The notes below the pieces were generated by a model. That model had not been told where the DNA came from, made no database searches, and saw only the letters and a list, made by a program, of their open reading frames with translations. The translations under genes were made by a program, and so were the position numbers. Shown here piece after piece: positions 1 to 6,158 of a stretch of DNA of 8,365 bases. Positions within the stretch are counted from its first letter, which is position 1. Every line of letters begins with the position of its first letter. Source of the DNA: Frankiaceae bacterium (lineage in GTDB: Bacteria; Actinomycetota; Actinomycetes; JAFAQI01). The stretch spans positions 1 through 8,365 of the forward strand of contig JAVEEH010000103.1 in NCBI GenBank assembly GCA_030840545.1, written 5' to 3'.

Positions 1-527
1 TTGAGGGCCGCGGTGATGGTGGCGACGTCGGCCTTCGTCGCCGGCGCCGCTTGCGGGTTCATGGTGACGACGACCGCACCACCGGTGCCGAGCGTGGCCT
101 GCTGCACCTCGCTGACATCGGTCGCGCCTTGACGCTTCAACCCAGCTTCCAGATCGGCGCGGCGTAACCCTTCACGGCGCAGCGCCCGGTCGTCATACCG
201 ACCGTCCTGGACCAGCACGGTTTCGTGGCCCTCGAAGACATGGGCGAGTGCCGGGCTTGCGGCTGACGCGCGGACGATGACCGCGTTGACGAGGACGAGC
301 ACTGCGGCGCCGATCAGACCACCGAGGAGCGAGTTGTCGTTGCCGATGATGGCGTTTTGGACGACGTTGGACAGCAGCAGCATGACGACGAGGTCGAAGC
401 TGTTGAGCTGTGCGAGGTCGCGCTTTCCCGCCAGCCTGAGCAGCACCGCCAGTGCGGCGTAGACCGCGACGGTGCGGACGATCTTCTCGGCGAGCGGGAT
501 GCCGACGTGGAGGAGGTCATGGCCCAT
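1..527 (-). CDS. DUF421 (YetF-like) membrane protein, 3' end outside window
   Basis: This frame stays open from an ATG at 527-525 to the left edge, giving 175 complete codons and no stop. Three hydrophobic segments lie at about residues 15-33, 44-60 and 67-86. They are followed by a soluble part with typical DUF421 patterns: RLAGKRDLAQLNSFD (31-45), the N-D-N-S-L-L-G-G stretch (63-70), VFEGHETVLVQDGRYDD (97-113) and a D-L-E-A-G-L-K-R-Q-G segment (125-134). The family consists of small integral membrane proteins of unsettled biochemical function (Bacillus YetF, YdfR relatives). The start is the first in-frame ATG after the TGA of the upstream S-component gene; 24 bases separate the genes and I see no strong Shine-Dalgarno. 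It may be cotranscribed with the ECF genes, but nothing in the protein suggests cobalamin uptake. Family call is firm; role unknown. Confidence 0.85.
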   Translation of the reverse strand, partial: MGHDLLHVGIPLAEKIVRTVAVYAALAVLLRLAGKRDLAQLNSFDLVVMLLLSNVVQNAIIGNDNSLLGGLIGAAVLVLVNAVIVRASAASPALAHVFEGHETVLVQDGRYDDRALRREGLRRADLEAGLKRQGATDVSEVQQATLGTGGAVVVTMNPQAAPATKADVATITAAL

Positions 528-551
528 GTCGCAAGCATCGGACCAGCAGGC

Positions 552-1376
552 TCAACCGGCCGTCATCTCCACCGGCGCGTCGAACGCGGCTCGGCGGGTG
601 ACCCGGCGCAGTGCGATCAGCACCGGGCGGCCCAGCACCAGCAGCAGCACGACGTTGCCGACCGCTGCCGGGATGTCGAAGCCCAACGAGGTCGTGATGT
701 CGAAGCGCCACCAGTGCAGCAGGTTGGTCGCCACGCTCCCGTGCGGCAGGAACGCGATCTGGGCGGGGTAATAGTGCGCGAACGGCCAGAACGACAGGTT
801 GAGCAGCGCGCCGTAGAGCAGGGCCGCGGCGGCGCCGTAGACGGCGAGCAGGCCGAGCTCGGCCCGGCCGCGGGCTCGCGGCAGGCAGCCGGCGCCGAGT
901 CCCACCCAACCCGCGCCGACCATCTGGAACGGCAGCCATGGACCGACGCCGGCGGTCAGGAGCGCGGAGGCGAACAGGGACAGCGCGCCGAGGGAGAAGC
1001 CGAAGCCACGGCCGAACACCCGCCCGCCGCAGATGATCAGCAGGTAGACGAACGTGAAGCCGGTGCCACCGCCGGACAACGGCCGCAGTGCGGCGTCGAC
1101 GCCGGCCAGGATGCCGAGCACGGCGACGGTCTTGGCGTCGAAGCCGCCGTCGGACAGCTCCGCGAACACGACGGCCAGGCACAGTGGCAGCAAGGCGACG
1201 AACACCCATGGCGCGTCCGCACTGTGCGAGCCGAGGAACGACGGGTCGAGCAGTGGCCAGCAGAACGCCGCGAGACCGACCAGCGATGCCGCGAGCAGCG
1301 CAGCTCCCGAACGCAGCCGCAGCCGCAGCACTGCCAGGCTCGGTGCGGGGCCGACCGACCCGGCCACGCCGGTCAT
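552..1376 (-). CDS. ECF transporter S component (substrate-binding subunit), predicted cobalamin/corrinoid
   Basis: This 274-residue polytopic membrane protein should bind substrate in the membrane for the ECF importer encoded just upstream. Hydrophobic segments lie at about 24-42, 56-72, 83-97, 106-119, 127-144, 149-164, 173-195 and 236-257. The stretch PWLPFQMVGAGWVGLGAG (146-163) resembles a segment common in S components. The protein is longer than the usual six-helix S unit of about 170-220 residues, with extra hydrophobic sequence at the N terminus and a hydrophilic loop around 200-230 rich in aromatic residues and His (HYY, HWW). The ATG at 1376-1374 overlaps the ATPase stop as ATGA. 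An ATG 13 codons upstream is open but would overlap that gene further, so I reject it. The fold class is fairly clear. Cobalamin specificity is inferred from the riboswitch and neighbours, not from residues I can read. It could be related to predicted cobalamin S units such as CbrT/CbrU/CbrV; not verified. Confidence 0.82.
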   Translation of the reverse strand: MTGVAGSVGPAPSLAVLRLRLRSGAALLAASLVGLAAFCWPLLDPSFLGSHSADAPWVFVALLPLCLAVVFAELSDGGFDAKTVAVLGILAGVDAALRPLSGGGTGFTFVYLLIICGGRVFGRGFGFSLGALSLFASALLTAGVGPWLPFQMVGAGWVGLGAGCLPRARGRAELGLLAVYGAAAALLYGALLNLSFWPFAHYYPAQIAFLPHGSVATNLLHWWRFDITTSLGFDIPAAVGNVVLLLVLGRPVLIALRRVTRRAAFDAPVEMTAG

Positions 1377-2977
1377 CCGGCCAGCGCCGCGGCGACCTGG
1401 CTGACCGTGAGCCACGGCAGCGGCGCGAGCACCTTCGCAACCTGCGGTGCGAAGACGGGTGAGGCGACCGCGATGTCGGCCGTCGGACCGTCAGCGACGA
1501 TCTCGCCCTCCGCGAGGACGACGATCCGGTCGGCGAGCTCCGCGGCGAGCTCGACGTCATGCGTCGCGAGCACCACGGCATGTCCGCGGGCGGCGAGGTC
1601 GCGCAGGATCGTGACGAGCCGGCGCTTCGCGGGATAGTCCAGGCCACGCGTCGGCTCGTCGAGAGCGACCAGGGCTGGTGCCGCGGCCAGGATGACCGCC
1701 AATGCGAGGGACAGTCGTTGCCCTTCGGAGAGATCCCGCGGATGCAGGTCGCCGTCGATGTCCGGGGTGAGGTCGGTGAGCAGCCCCCGGGTGGTCCCCG
1801 GCGAGACCCCGGCGTCGCGGTCGGCCTCGGCGCACTCGTCGTCGACGGTCTGCGCCCACAACAGGTCGGTCGGCTCGTGCGGCACCAGACCGACCCGGCG
1901 TACGACGTCGCGGGCCGGTCGGCCGGCAGTGGGCGCGCCGGCCACCGACACGATGCCCGCGGTCGGTGTGCGCAGTCCGGCGAGCACGGCGAGCAGCGTC
2001 GACTTGCCGGCGCCGTTCCGTCCCATCACCGCGACCACCTCGCCGCGATGCACAGTCAGGTCGACGCCGCGAAGTGCGAGCACATCGCCGTAGGACGCGA
2101 CGACACGGCGGAGCTCCGCGAGCGCGTCACGGCGTGGCACCGTCCGGCGTGGCGGTGCCACGTTGGCGAGCCGTTGGCGCAGGCCGTCCGCTGCTCGCCG
2201 GGCGTCGCGCACCGACAGCGGCAGTGGCGACCAGCCGGCCAGCCGGCCGAGCTCGACAACCGGCGGCGCGACCGGCGTGTGCGCGAGCAGGTCCGCCGGA
2301 GCGCCCATCTCCACCGCTCGACCGTGACCGGGCACGAACACCACCCGGTCGGCGTACTGCACGACGCGTTCGAGTCGATGCTCGGCGAGCACGACGGTGA
2401 GGCCGGTGTCGTGAACGATCCGGGTCAACGCCGCGAGCACCTCCTCGGCGGCGGCCGGGTCGAGCGCCGAGGTCGGTTCGTCGAGCACCAGCCCGCGCGG
2501 ATGGACGGTGAGCACCGAGCCGATGGCGACGCGCTGTTGCTCGCCCGCGGACAGCGCGAGCAGCGGCCGGTCGCGCACGTCGGTGAGGCCCAGGAGGTCA
2601 AGCGTCTCCTCGACCCGGCGGCGCATCACCTCAGGAGCGACACCGAGCGACTCCATCCCGTAGGCGAGCTCGTCCTCGACCGTGTCGGTCACGAACCCGG
2701 CGAGCGGGTCCTGGCCGACGAAACCCACCACGTCGGCGAGCTCTCGCGGTGGGTGGTGACGGGTGTCGCGCCCGTCGACCGTGACACTGCCCGCGAGCCG
2801 TCCGCCGGTGAAGTGCGGCACCAACCCGTTGATGCAGCGCAGCAACGTCGACTTCCCCGAGCCGGTGCGACCGACGACGAGGCAGAGCTCGCCTTCGGGG
2901 ATGTCGAGGTCGACCGATCGGAGCACCGGTGCCAACGCTCCGGGATAGGTCACGGTGACATGCGCGAAGCGGATCAC
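1373..2977 (-). CDS. ECF transporter ATPase with two fused nucleotide-binding domains (EcfA-A' type)
   Basis: This cytoplasmic motor ATPase (534 residues) is two ABC domains in one chain and should power the EcfT/S complex. Domain 1: Walker A GRTGSGKST (36-44), Q-loop Gln89, signature LSAGEQQ (142-148), Walker B GLVLDEP (162-168), H-loop His200. Domain 2: Walker A GRNGAGKST (319-327), signature LSEGQRL (416-422), Walker B LVALDEP (436-442), H-loop His473. The expected Q-loop glutamine of domain 2 is His367, in VGLVPHEP, while domain 1 reads VGFVGQDP. The start is the GTG at 2977-2975, whose GTGA overlaps the EcfT stop. Family-like sequence begins right there (VIRFAHVTVTYPG); the frame is open further upstream only as an overlap with EcfT. 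Fused EcfA proteins are common in actinobacterial ECF systems. High confidence for family; substrate comes from context only. Confidence 0.95.
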   Translation of the reverse strand: MIRFAHVTVTYPGALAPVLRSVDLDIPEGELCLVVGRTGSGKSTLLRCINGLVPHFTGGRLAGSVTVDGRDTRHHPPRELADVVGFVGQDPLAGFVTDTVEDELAYGMESLGVAPEVMRRRVEETLDLLGLTDVRDRPLLALSAGEQQRVAIGSVLTVHPRGLVLDEPTSALDPAAAEEVLAALTRIVHDTGLTVVLAEHRLERVVQYADRVVFVPGHGRAVEMGAPADLLAHTPVAPPVVELGRLAGWSPLPLSVRDARRAADGLRQRLANVAPPRRTVPRRDALAELRRVVASYGDVLALRGVDLTVHRGEVVAVMGRNGAGKSTLLAVLAGLRTPTAGIVSVAGAPTAGRPARDVVRRVGLVPHEPTDLLWAQTVDDECAEADRDAGVSPGTTRGLLTDLTPDIDGDLHPRDLSEGQRLSLALAVILAAAPALVALDEPTRGLDYPAKRRLVTILRDLAARGHAVVLATHDVELAAELADRIVVLAEGEIVADGPTADIAVASPVFAPQVAKVLAPLPWLTVSQVAAALAG

Positions 2978-4110
2978 GGTGCAGCACCCACGGTCTGACG
3001 AGGCACGACGGCGGCGCCGGTCGCGTCGCCCGAGGGCACGCCGCGGGGGCGGGGGAGCGGTGGAGCGATCCAGGCGGGCAGCAGTGCGAGGAGCAGACCG
3101 AGCGCGGGCAACAGCGGCAACGACGGTGCGGTCGGCGGCGACGTGGCGGGGAAGAGATCCGTCGACCGGCCGAGGCCGATGACGACGGCCGCGGCGACAC
3201 CACACCCGACCACGAGCCACTCGGGGCTGCGCCACGGGTCGGGTCGATAGCGGGTGCGGCCGCCGCGCCGCGCACCCACCACGAGACCCGCTGCCGTCGA
3301 CAGGCCGCCGGCAAGGAGCAGCGGCAGGCCGAGACCTGACGGTGCCTGCGTGTCGATCAGCGCATAGCTGCTCGCGAGCATCGCGAGCATGCCCCCGACG
3401 ACCAGTGCGGCCGTCGCGCGCCGCACGTGTGCCGGGGTGCTGCCGCGACGTCCGAAGCCGCGCGAGTCCATCGCCGCCGCAAGGTCCACCGAACGGTCGA
3501 GGGCGCCTTCCAGGACGGGAACGGCGAGACCGCGCATGCTGCGCAGCCCTTTGTCCGCCCTTCCGCGCAACCGTCTGGCCGCCCGGAGCCGGCTGACGGA
3601 GGCGACGGCTTGCGGTGCGAACGCAAGCGCGACCGTGACGGCGACGCCGGCCTCCTGCAGCGCGCTGGGCAGTGACTTCAACAACCGTCGCGGGCTGGTC
3701 AACGTGTTGGCGGCGCCGACGCAGACGAGGATGACGGCGAGTCGTAGGCCGTCATAGGTGGCGGCGAGGGTGCCATCGAGCGAGACCGGTCCACCGAGCC
3801 GAACCCCGGCCAGCCAATCCGGCAGCGGCACCCGCGGCAACGTGAACAGCACGTGCGTGCCGGGGCCGGTGCCGAGCAGCGCGAACAGCACGACGCGGAT
3901 CGCCACGGCGGCCAGGCCGATGCGCAGAAAGATGAGGTAGGACCTGCTCCACGGTGTTGCCGGTCGGCGCGCGACCGCGACGTAGGCGGTCACACTCACG
4001 ATCAAGCCGAGCAGCAGCGGGTTCGTCGTACGACTGGCGGCGATGGCGAGTGCCGTCGCCCAGCCCCACCAGGCGGCCGGATGCAGCGGCCGCGGCACCC
4101 GCGTCGTCAT
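2974..4110 (-). CDS. ECF transporter transmembrane coupling subunit EcfT (CbiQ family)
   Basis: This membrane scaffold (378 residues) links the S component to the ATPase. The first part has hydrophobic segments at about 14-48 (probably two helices), 57-80, 121-138 and 155-170. It then has the two Arg-Gly signatures of EcfT coupling helices: AARRLRG (177-183) and DSRGFG (215-220), separated by a cytoplasmic stretch with RGLAVPVLEGALDRSVDLA (193-211). After this come four more hydrophobic segments (about 235-252, 260-280, 298-313, 331-350) and a short hydrophilic tail. EcfT proteins are often about 250-270 residues, so this one has roughly 100 extra C-terminal residues. The ATG at 4110-4108 overlaps the previous stop as ATGA, and a G-rich run at 4116-4120 sits five bases upstream. 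The 3' end overlaps the ATPase gene by four bases. Family call is firm from the Arg-Gly motifs plus gene order. Confidence 0.92.
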   Translation of the reverse strand: MTTRVPRPLHPAAWWGWATALAIAASRTTNPLLLGLIVSVTAYVAVARRPATPWSRSYLIFLRIGLAAVAIRVVLFALLGTGPGTHVLFTLPRVPLPDWLAGVRLGGPVSLDGTLAATYDGLRLAVILVCVGAANTLTSPRRLLKSLPSALQEAGVAVTVALAFAPQAVASVSRLRAARRLRGRADKGLRSMRGLAVPVLEGALDRSVDLAAAMDSRGFGRRGSTPAHVRRATAALVVGGMLAMLASSYALIDTQAPSGLGLPLLLAGGLSTAAGLVVGARRGGRTRYRPDPWRSPEWLVVGCGVAAAVVIGLGRSTDLFPATSPPTAPSLPLLPALGLLLALLPAWIAPPLPRPRGVPSGDATGAAVVPRQTVGAAP

Positions 4111-4919
4111 TCGCGCCCCCGATGCCGACGGGCTCGCCAGCCGGCGGCACCGCCGAGACCGACGATGGCGGCCGCACCGGCCAACAGTCCTATCGGTGGC
4201 CTGCTGCTCTTGCCCTGGCTGTGGTCACTGAGGTTGACGACCGCCGGCGGACTCGTCGTCGCCGCTGGATCCGGTGCCGGGGGAGTAGGTGTCGGGGTGG
4301 CGGTGGGCCGGTTCGATGTCGCGGCCGGATGCGCGCCGGACGGCGTCGGAGCAACCGGAGCCGCGGTGGTGCGCACCGTCGACGGTGACGGCGTACGTCG
4401 CGCCGGCGATGTCGTCCGCGGTGGCGGGGTCGGGCTGGGTGAGGTCGGGCAGATCTTCGAGTAGGGGACGTTCGACGGCGGCGTCAGTGACCCACCACCA
4501 CGCCAACGCCATCCTTCGGTTGCGGTGTTGGCAGGCTGGTAGGTGCCGCCGCCTTCGCTGCTGTAGGTCCACGAGCCGGATCGCGGTGCACGGTGCCAGT
4601 AGGTCCAGTAGTGAGTGTCGTCCTTGATCTGGCAGGCATTCGCTGGTTGTCCGTCGATGGTTCCGAGGACGCCGTTGCTGCAGATCGTGAAGGTGTGGCC
4701 GCCGGCGGACAGCACGTCGTAACCGGTCTGACCCGGCCGGATCGTGGCGCACGAGCTGTGCACGCCGCCGCCGAGGTCGGCGAAATCGACCACCAGAGCG
4801 ACACAGATGGTGTGCTGTTTCGGCGTCGCCGACGAGGCCGCCGGCGCCACGCCCCCGATGACCGGCACCGCGACAGCGGCGACGGCCATCAGCAGCGTGG
4901 CGGTCCGGCGACCTCGCAT
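4107..4919 (-). CDS. Membrane-anchored secreted protein with DUF4430-like (transcobalamin beta-domain-like) domain
   Basis: This 270-residue exported protein has a signal peptide at residues 1 to about 31 (RGRR, hydrophobic core, A-P-A-A-S-S-A). A compact domain follows at about 34-158, then a Pro/Thr/Ser-rich stalk (about 159-228) and a C-terminal hydrophobic segment (243-261) with a basic tail RARRHRGRE. This predicts an outward-facing domain tethered to the membrane. The domain shows the DUF4430 layout: a beta strand TICVALVVDF (37-46), a G-Q-T-G-Y-D-V-L segment (63-70), strand HTFTICSNG (75-83), G-T-I-D-G (86-90), the aromatic HYWTYW (103-108) and a G-W-R-W end (136-139). Cysteines 39, 57, 80, 96 and 157 could form disulfides. 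DUF4430 covers the beta domain of transcobalamin/intrinsic factor. I recall equivalent actinobacterial proteins annotated as SCO2322 family; not verified. The ATG at 4919-4917 lies three bases after the preceding stop. B12 contact is inference. Confidence 0.82.
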   Translation of the reverse strand: MRGRRTATLLMAVAAVAVPVIGGVAPAASSATPKQHTICVALVVDFADLGGGVHSSCATIRPGQTGYDVLSAGGHTFTICSNGVLGTIDGQPANACQIKDDTHYWTYWHRAPRSGSWTYSSEGGGTYQPANTATEGWRWRGGGSLTPPSNVPYSKICPTSPSPTPPPRTTSPARRTPSPSTVRTTAAPVAPTPSGAHPAATSNRPTATPTPTPPAPDPAATTSPPAVVNLSDHSQGKSSRPPIGLLAGAAAIVGLGGAAGWRARRHRGRE

Positions 4920-4922
4920 CGG

Positions 4923-5999
4923 TCAGCCCGCCGAGCCGCAGGCGAGGACCGGCGCGGCTGCCTGCGCGCCGCCGCGGTCGATCCACGCGAGCGGTTTGCG
5001 TGCCAGCGCAGCGCCGGCCTGGCTGGTGGCGAGCAGCGCGCTGGCGTCGTACCTGCCGTGGAACGTCACCGCACCGCGCCGGCTCGACCTGCCGCTGCAG
5101 CCGATCTGATGGGAGCGGAGCCACCCGATCGGGCGGCTCGCCCGCAGATGTCCGGCGATCAGCGCCTCCACGGCAAGAGCGGTCGAGTTGGCGTTGCTCG
5201 GGTTGCCGTAACCGCCATCACTGTTACGCGCGTGCTGCAGCCAGGTCAGGCCGGACGCCGATGCGCTTTTGGCTCCCGCTGCGAGCAACGCCTGCACGGC
5301 GTAGCCGGCGGAGTCCACATCTTCGCCGCTGCACGCGACGCCGGTGTCCGGTCGCACCGTGCTCTGGAAACCACCGTCGGCGCACTGCTGGCCGGCGAGG
5401 AAGCTCACCGCGGCTGCACTTGGTTGTTGCGCTGCTCCGGGTGCGATCGCCAGGGCAAGCACCGCCAGCGCCTGGCTGACGATGTAGGAGCTACCGCCGG
5501 GGAAGCCGGGGTTCTGCTGGTACTCACCCGGCTGCGCGTCGCCCGCGCCTTCCGCGGCCTGCAGCTTGGCGACGAGGTCGACGCCGCCGAACGAGCGGAC
5601 GCTCCGGTGCTGTGCGACGGCGACGAGCATGAGCTTCGCCACCGGCCCCGGATAGTACGTCGGCGACCCGGCGGCGTAGCCCGCGACGTTGTTCGCGAGG
5701 TAGGTGGTCGCGCGTTGCGCTGCACGCTGTGCGACGCCGGCGGCATCCATGGACAGCACGGCGTCGGCCGTCTCGCCGTAGCTCGGGTAGACGGTGCCCG
5801 AGAACGTCACCGTGTAGTGGTCGTGGTGCGGGCCTTGCAGCTGCCGGGCGAGATATCCCGCGGCGGCGGCGGACGGGTGCTTGGTCGTCGGCGACGGCGT
5901 GGATCCCGCACGCGTGGCCGACAGTGATGGCGCAGCCAAGGCCGCGACCAGGGCCGCAGCCGCGGTGGCGACGGCGACGATTCGTGTGGTGCGTTGCAC
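4923..5999 (-). CDS. Secreted alpha/alpha-barrel protein with prenyltransferase/squalene-cyclase-type repeats (transcobalamin alpha-domain-like)
   Basis: This 358-residue exported protein has a signal peptide at about 1-28 (VQRTTR then an Ala/Val-rich core) and a Ser/Thr/Pro linker. Repeats typical of alpha/alpha toroids follow: GYLARQLQG (48-56), FLAGQQCADGGFQS (200-213), WLQHARNSDGGYGNP (253-267) and a W-L-R-S-H-Q unit (293-298), with helices such as S-A-G-Y-A-V-Q-A-L-L between them. Cysteines 206, 223, 301 and 354 suit an extracytoplasmic protein. There is no catalytic D-x-D-D motif, so terpene cyclisation is unlikely. The same fold forms the alpha domain of intrinsic factor and transcobalamin. 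The GTG at 5999-5997 is chosen because the signal peptide starts there and AGGAGG lies at 6009-6004. The frame is open to 6239, but that extension is Arg/Ser-rich and runs through the riboswitch. No membrane anchor or lipobox is seen. Fold class is good; corrinoid binding is inferred. Confidence 0.85.
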   Translation of the reverse strand: MQRTTRIVAVATAAAALVAALAAPSLSATRAGSTPSPTTKHPSAAAAGYLARQLQGPHHDHYTVTFSGTVYPSYGETADAVLSMDAAGVAQRAAQRATTYLANNVAGYAAGSPTYYPGPVAKLMLVAVAQHRSVRSFGGVDLVAKLQAAEGAGDAQPGEYQQNPGFPGGSSYIVSQALAVLALAIAPGAAQQPSAAAVSFLAGQQCADGGFQSTVRPDTGVACSGEDVDSAGYAVQALLAAGAKSASASGLTWLQHARNSDGGYGNPSNANSTALAVEALIAGHLRASRPIGWLRSHQIGCSGRSSRRGAVTFHGRYDASALLATSQAGAALARKPLAWIDRGGAQAAAPVLACGSAG

Positions 6000-6001
6000 C
6001 G

Positions 6002-6024
6002 GTCCTCCTGGTGTCCATGAGGAC
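6002..6024 (-). promoter_or_regulatory. SD-sequestering hairpin (candidate P13 of the cobalamin riboswitch)
   Basis: GTCCTC at 6024-6019 pairs perfectly with GAGGAC at 6007-6002, enclosing an 11-base loop ATGGACACCAG. The 3' arm contains most of the AGGAGG Shine-Dalgarno. The loop contains TGGAC (6017-6013), which is the exact complement of GTCCA (6226-6222) in the aptamer L5 loop. That is the L5-L13 kissing arrangement known from cobalamin riboswitches. Ligand binding would then be expected to stabilise this hairpin and hide the ribosome site. Pairings are read from sequence; the switching behaviour is inferred. Confidence 0.72.
6004..6009 (-). promoter_or_regulatory. Ribosome binding site AGGAGG for the first gene of the ECF operon
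   Basis: AGGAGG reads 6009-6004 on the minus strand, four bases before the GTG at 5999-5997. It is the strongest Shine-Dalgarno match in front of any gene in the window and decides the start of the barrel gene. The downstream genes have weak or no separate sites and overlap or nearly abut, so their translation probably depends on entry here. Confidence 0.85.
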
Positions 6025-6158
6025 GCCGAGCCGGCCGGACACACTCCACATGCGAACGCCCCCGGACGCGATGAGACGCGCTCGGAGGCGGTTGACGGGC
6101 GATGTGCCCGGGCTCCGCCCCGCAGACCTCGACGGTGTGTCGTGGAGCCCTCGCCTGC
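6025..6158 (-). other. Leader between riboswitch aptamer and SD hairpin
   Basis: No coding sequence is supported in this 134-base stretch. Immediately after the aptamer, GCCTGCGCAGGC (6164-6153) can fold as a 4-bp GCCT/AGGC hairpin with a GCGC loop, which would compete with the aptamer closing helix. GGGCTCC (6150-6144) pairs perfectly with GGAGCCC (6116-6110) across a 27-base loop. CCTCC at 6088-6084 is complementary to GGAGG in the Shine-Dalgarno (6008-6004), an alternative sequestering or mutually exclusive pairing. No T-rich run follows any hairpin, so an intrinsic terminator is not supported. Confidence 0.5.

Noticed and set aside
357..1637. Long plus-strand open frame opposite the DUF421, S-component and ATPase genes
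   Set aside because: Composition is Arg/Gln/His/Glu-rich with no family motif, and it lies antisense to well-supported genes; a typical high-GC shadow.
1559..2998. 479-codon plus-strand open frame opposite the ATPase gene
   Set aside because: It is antisense to a protein with two complete sets of ABC motifs and has no recognisable motif itself.
2978..3235. Extending the ATPase upstream to a start at 3235
   Set aside because: The extra residues lie inside the EcfT gene in another frame and do not resemble an ABC domain. GTG at 2977 begins the domain exactly.
4923..5999. Barrel protein as an active squalene-hopene cyclase or prenyltransferase
   Set aside because: It is short, exported and lacks a D-x-D-D motif; the nearest acidic stretch is SGEDVDS (224-230). 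No terpenoid genes are nearby.
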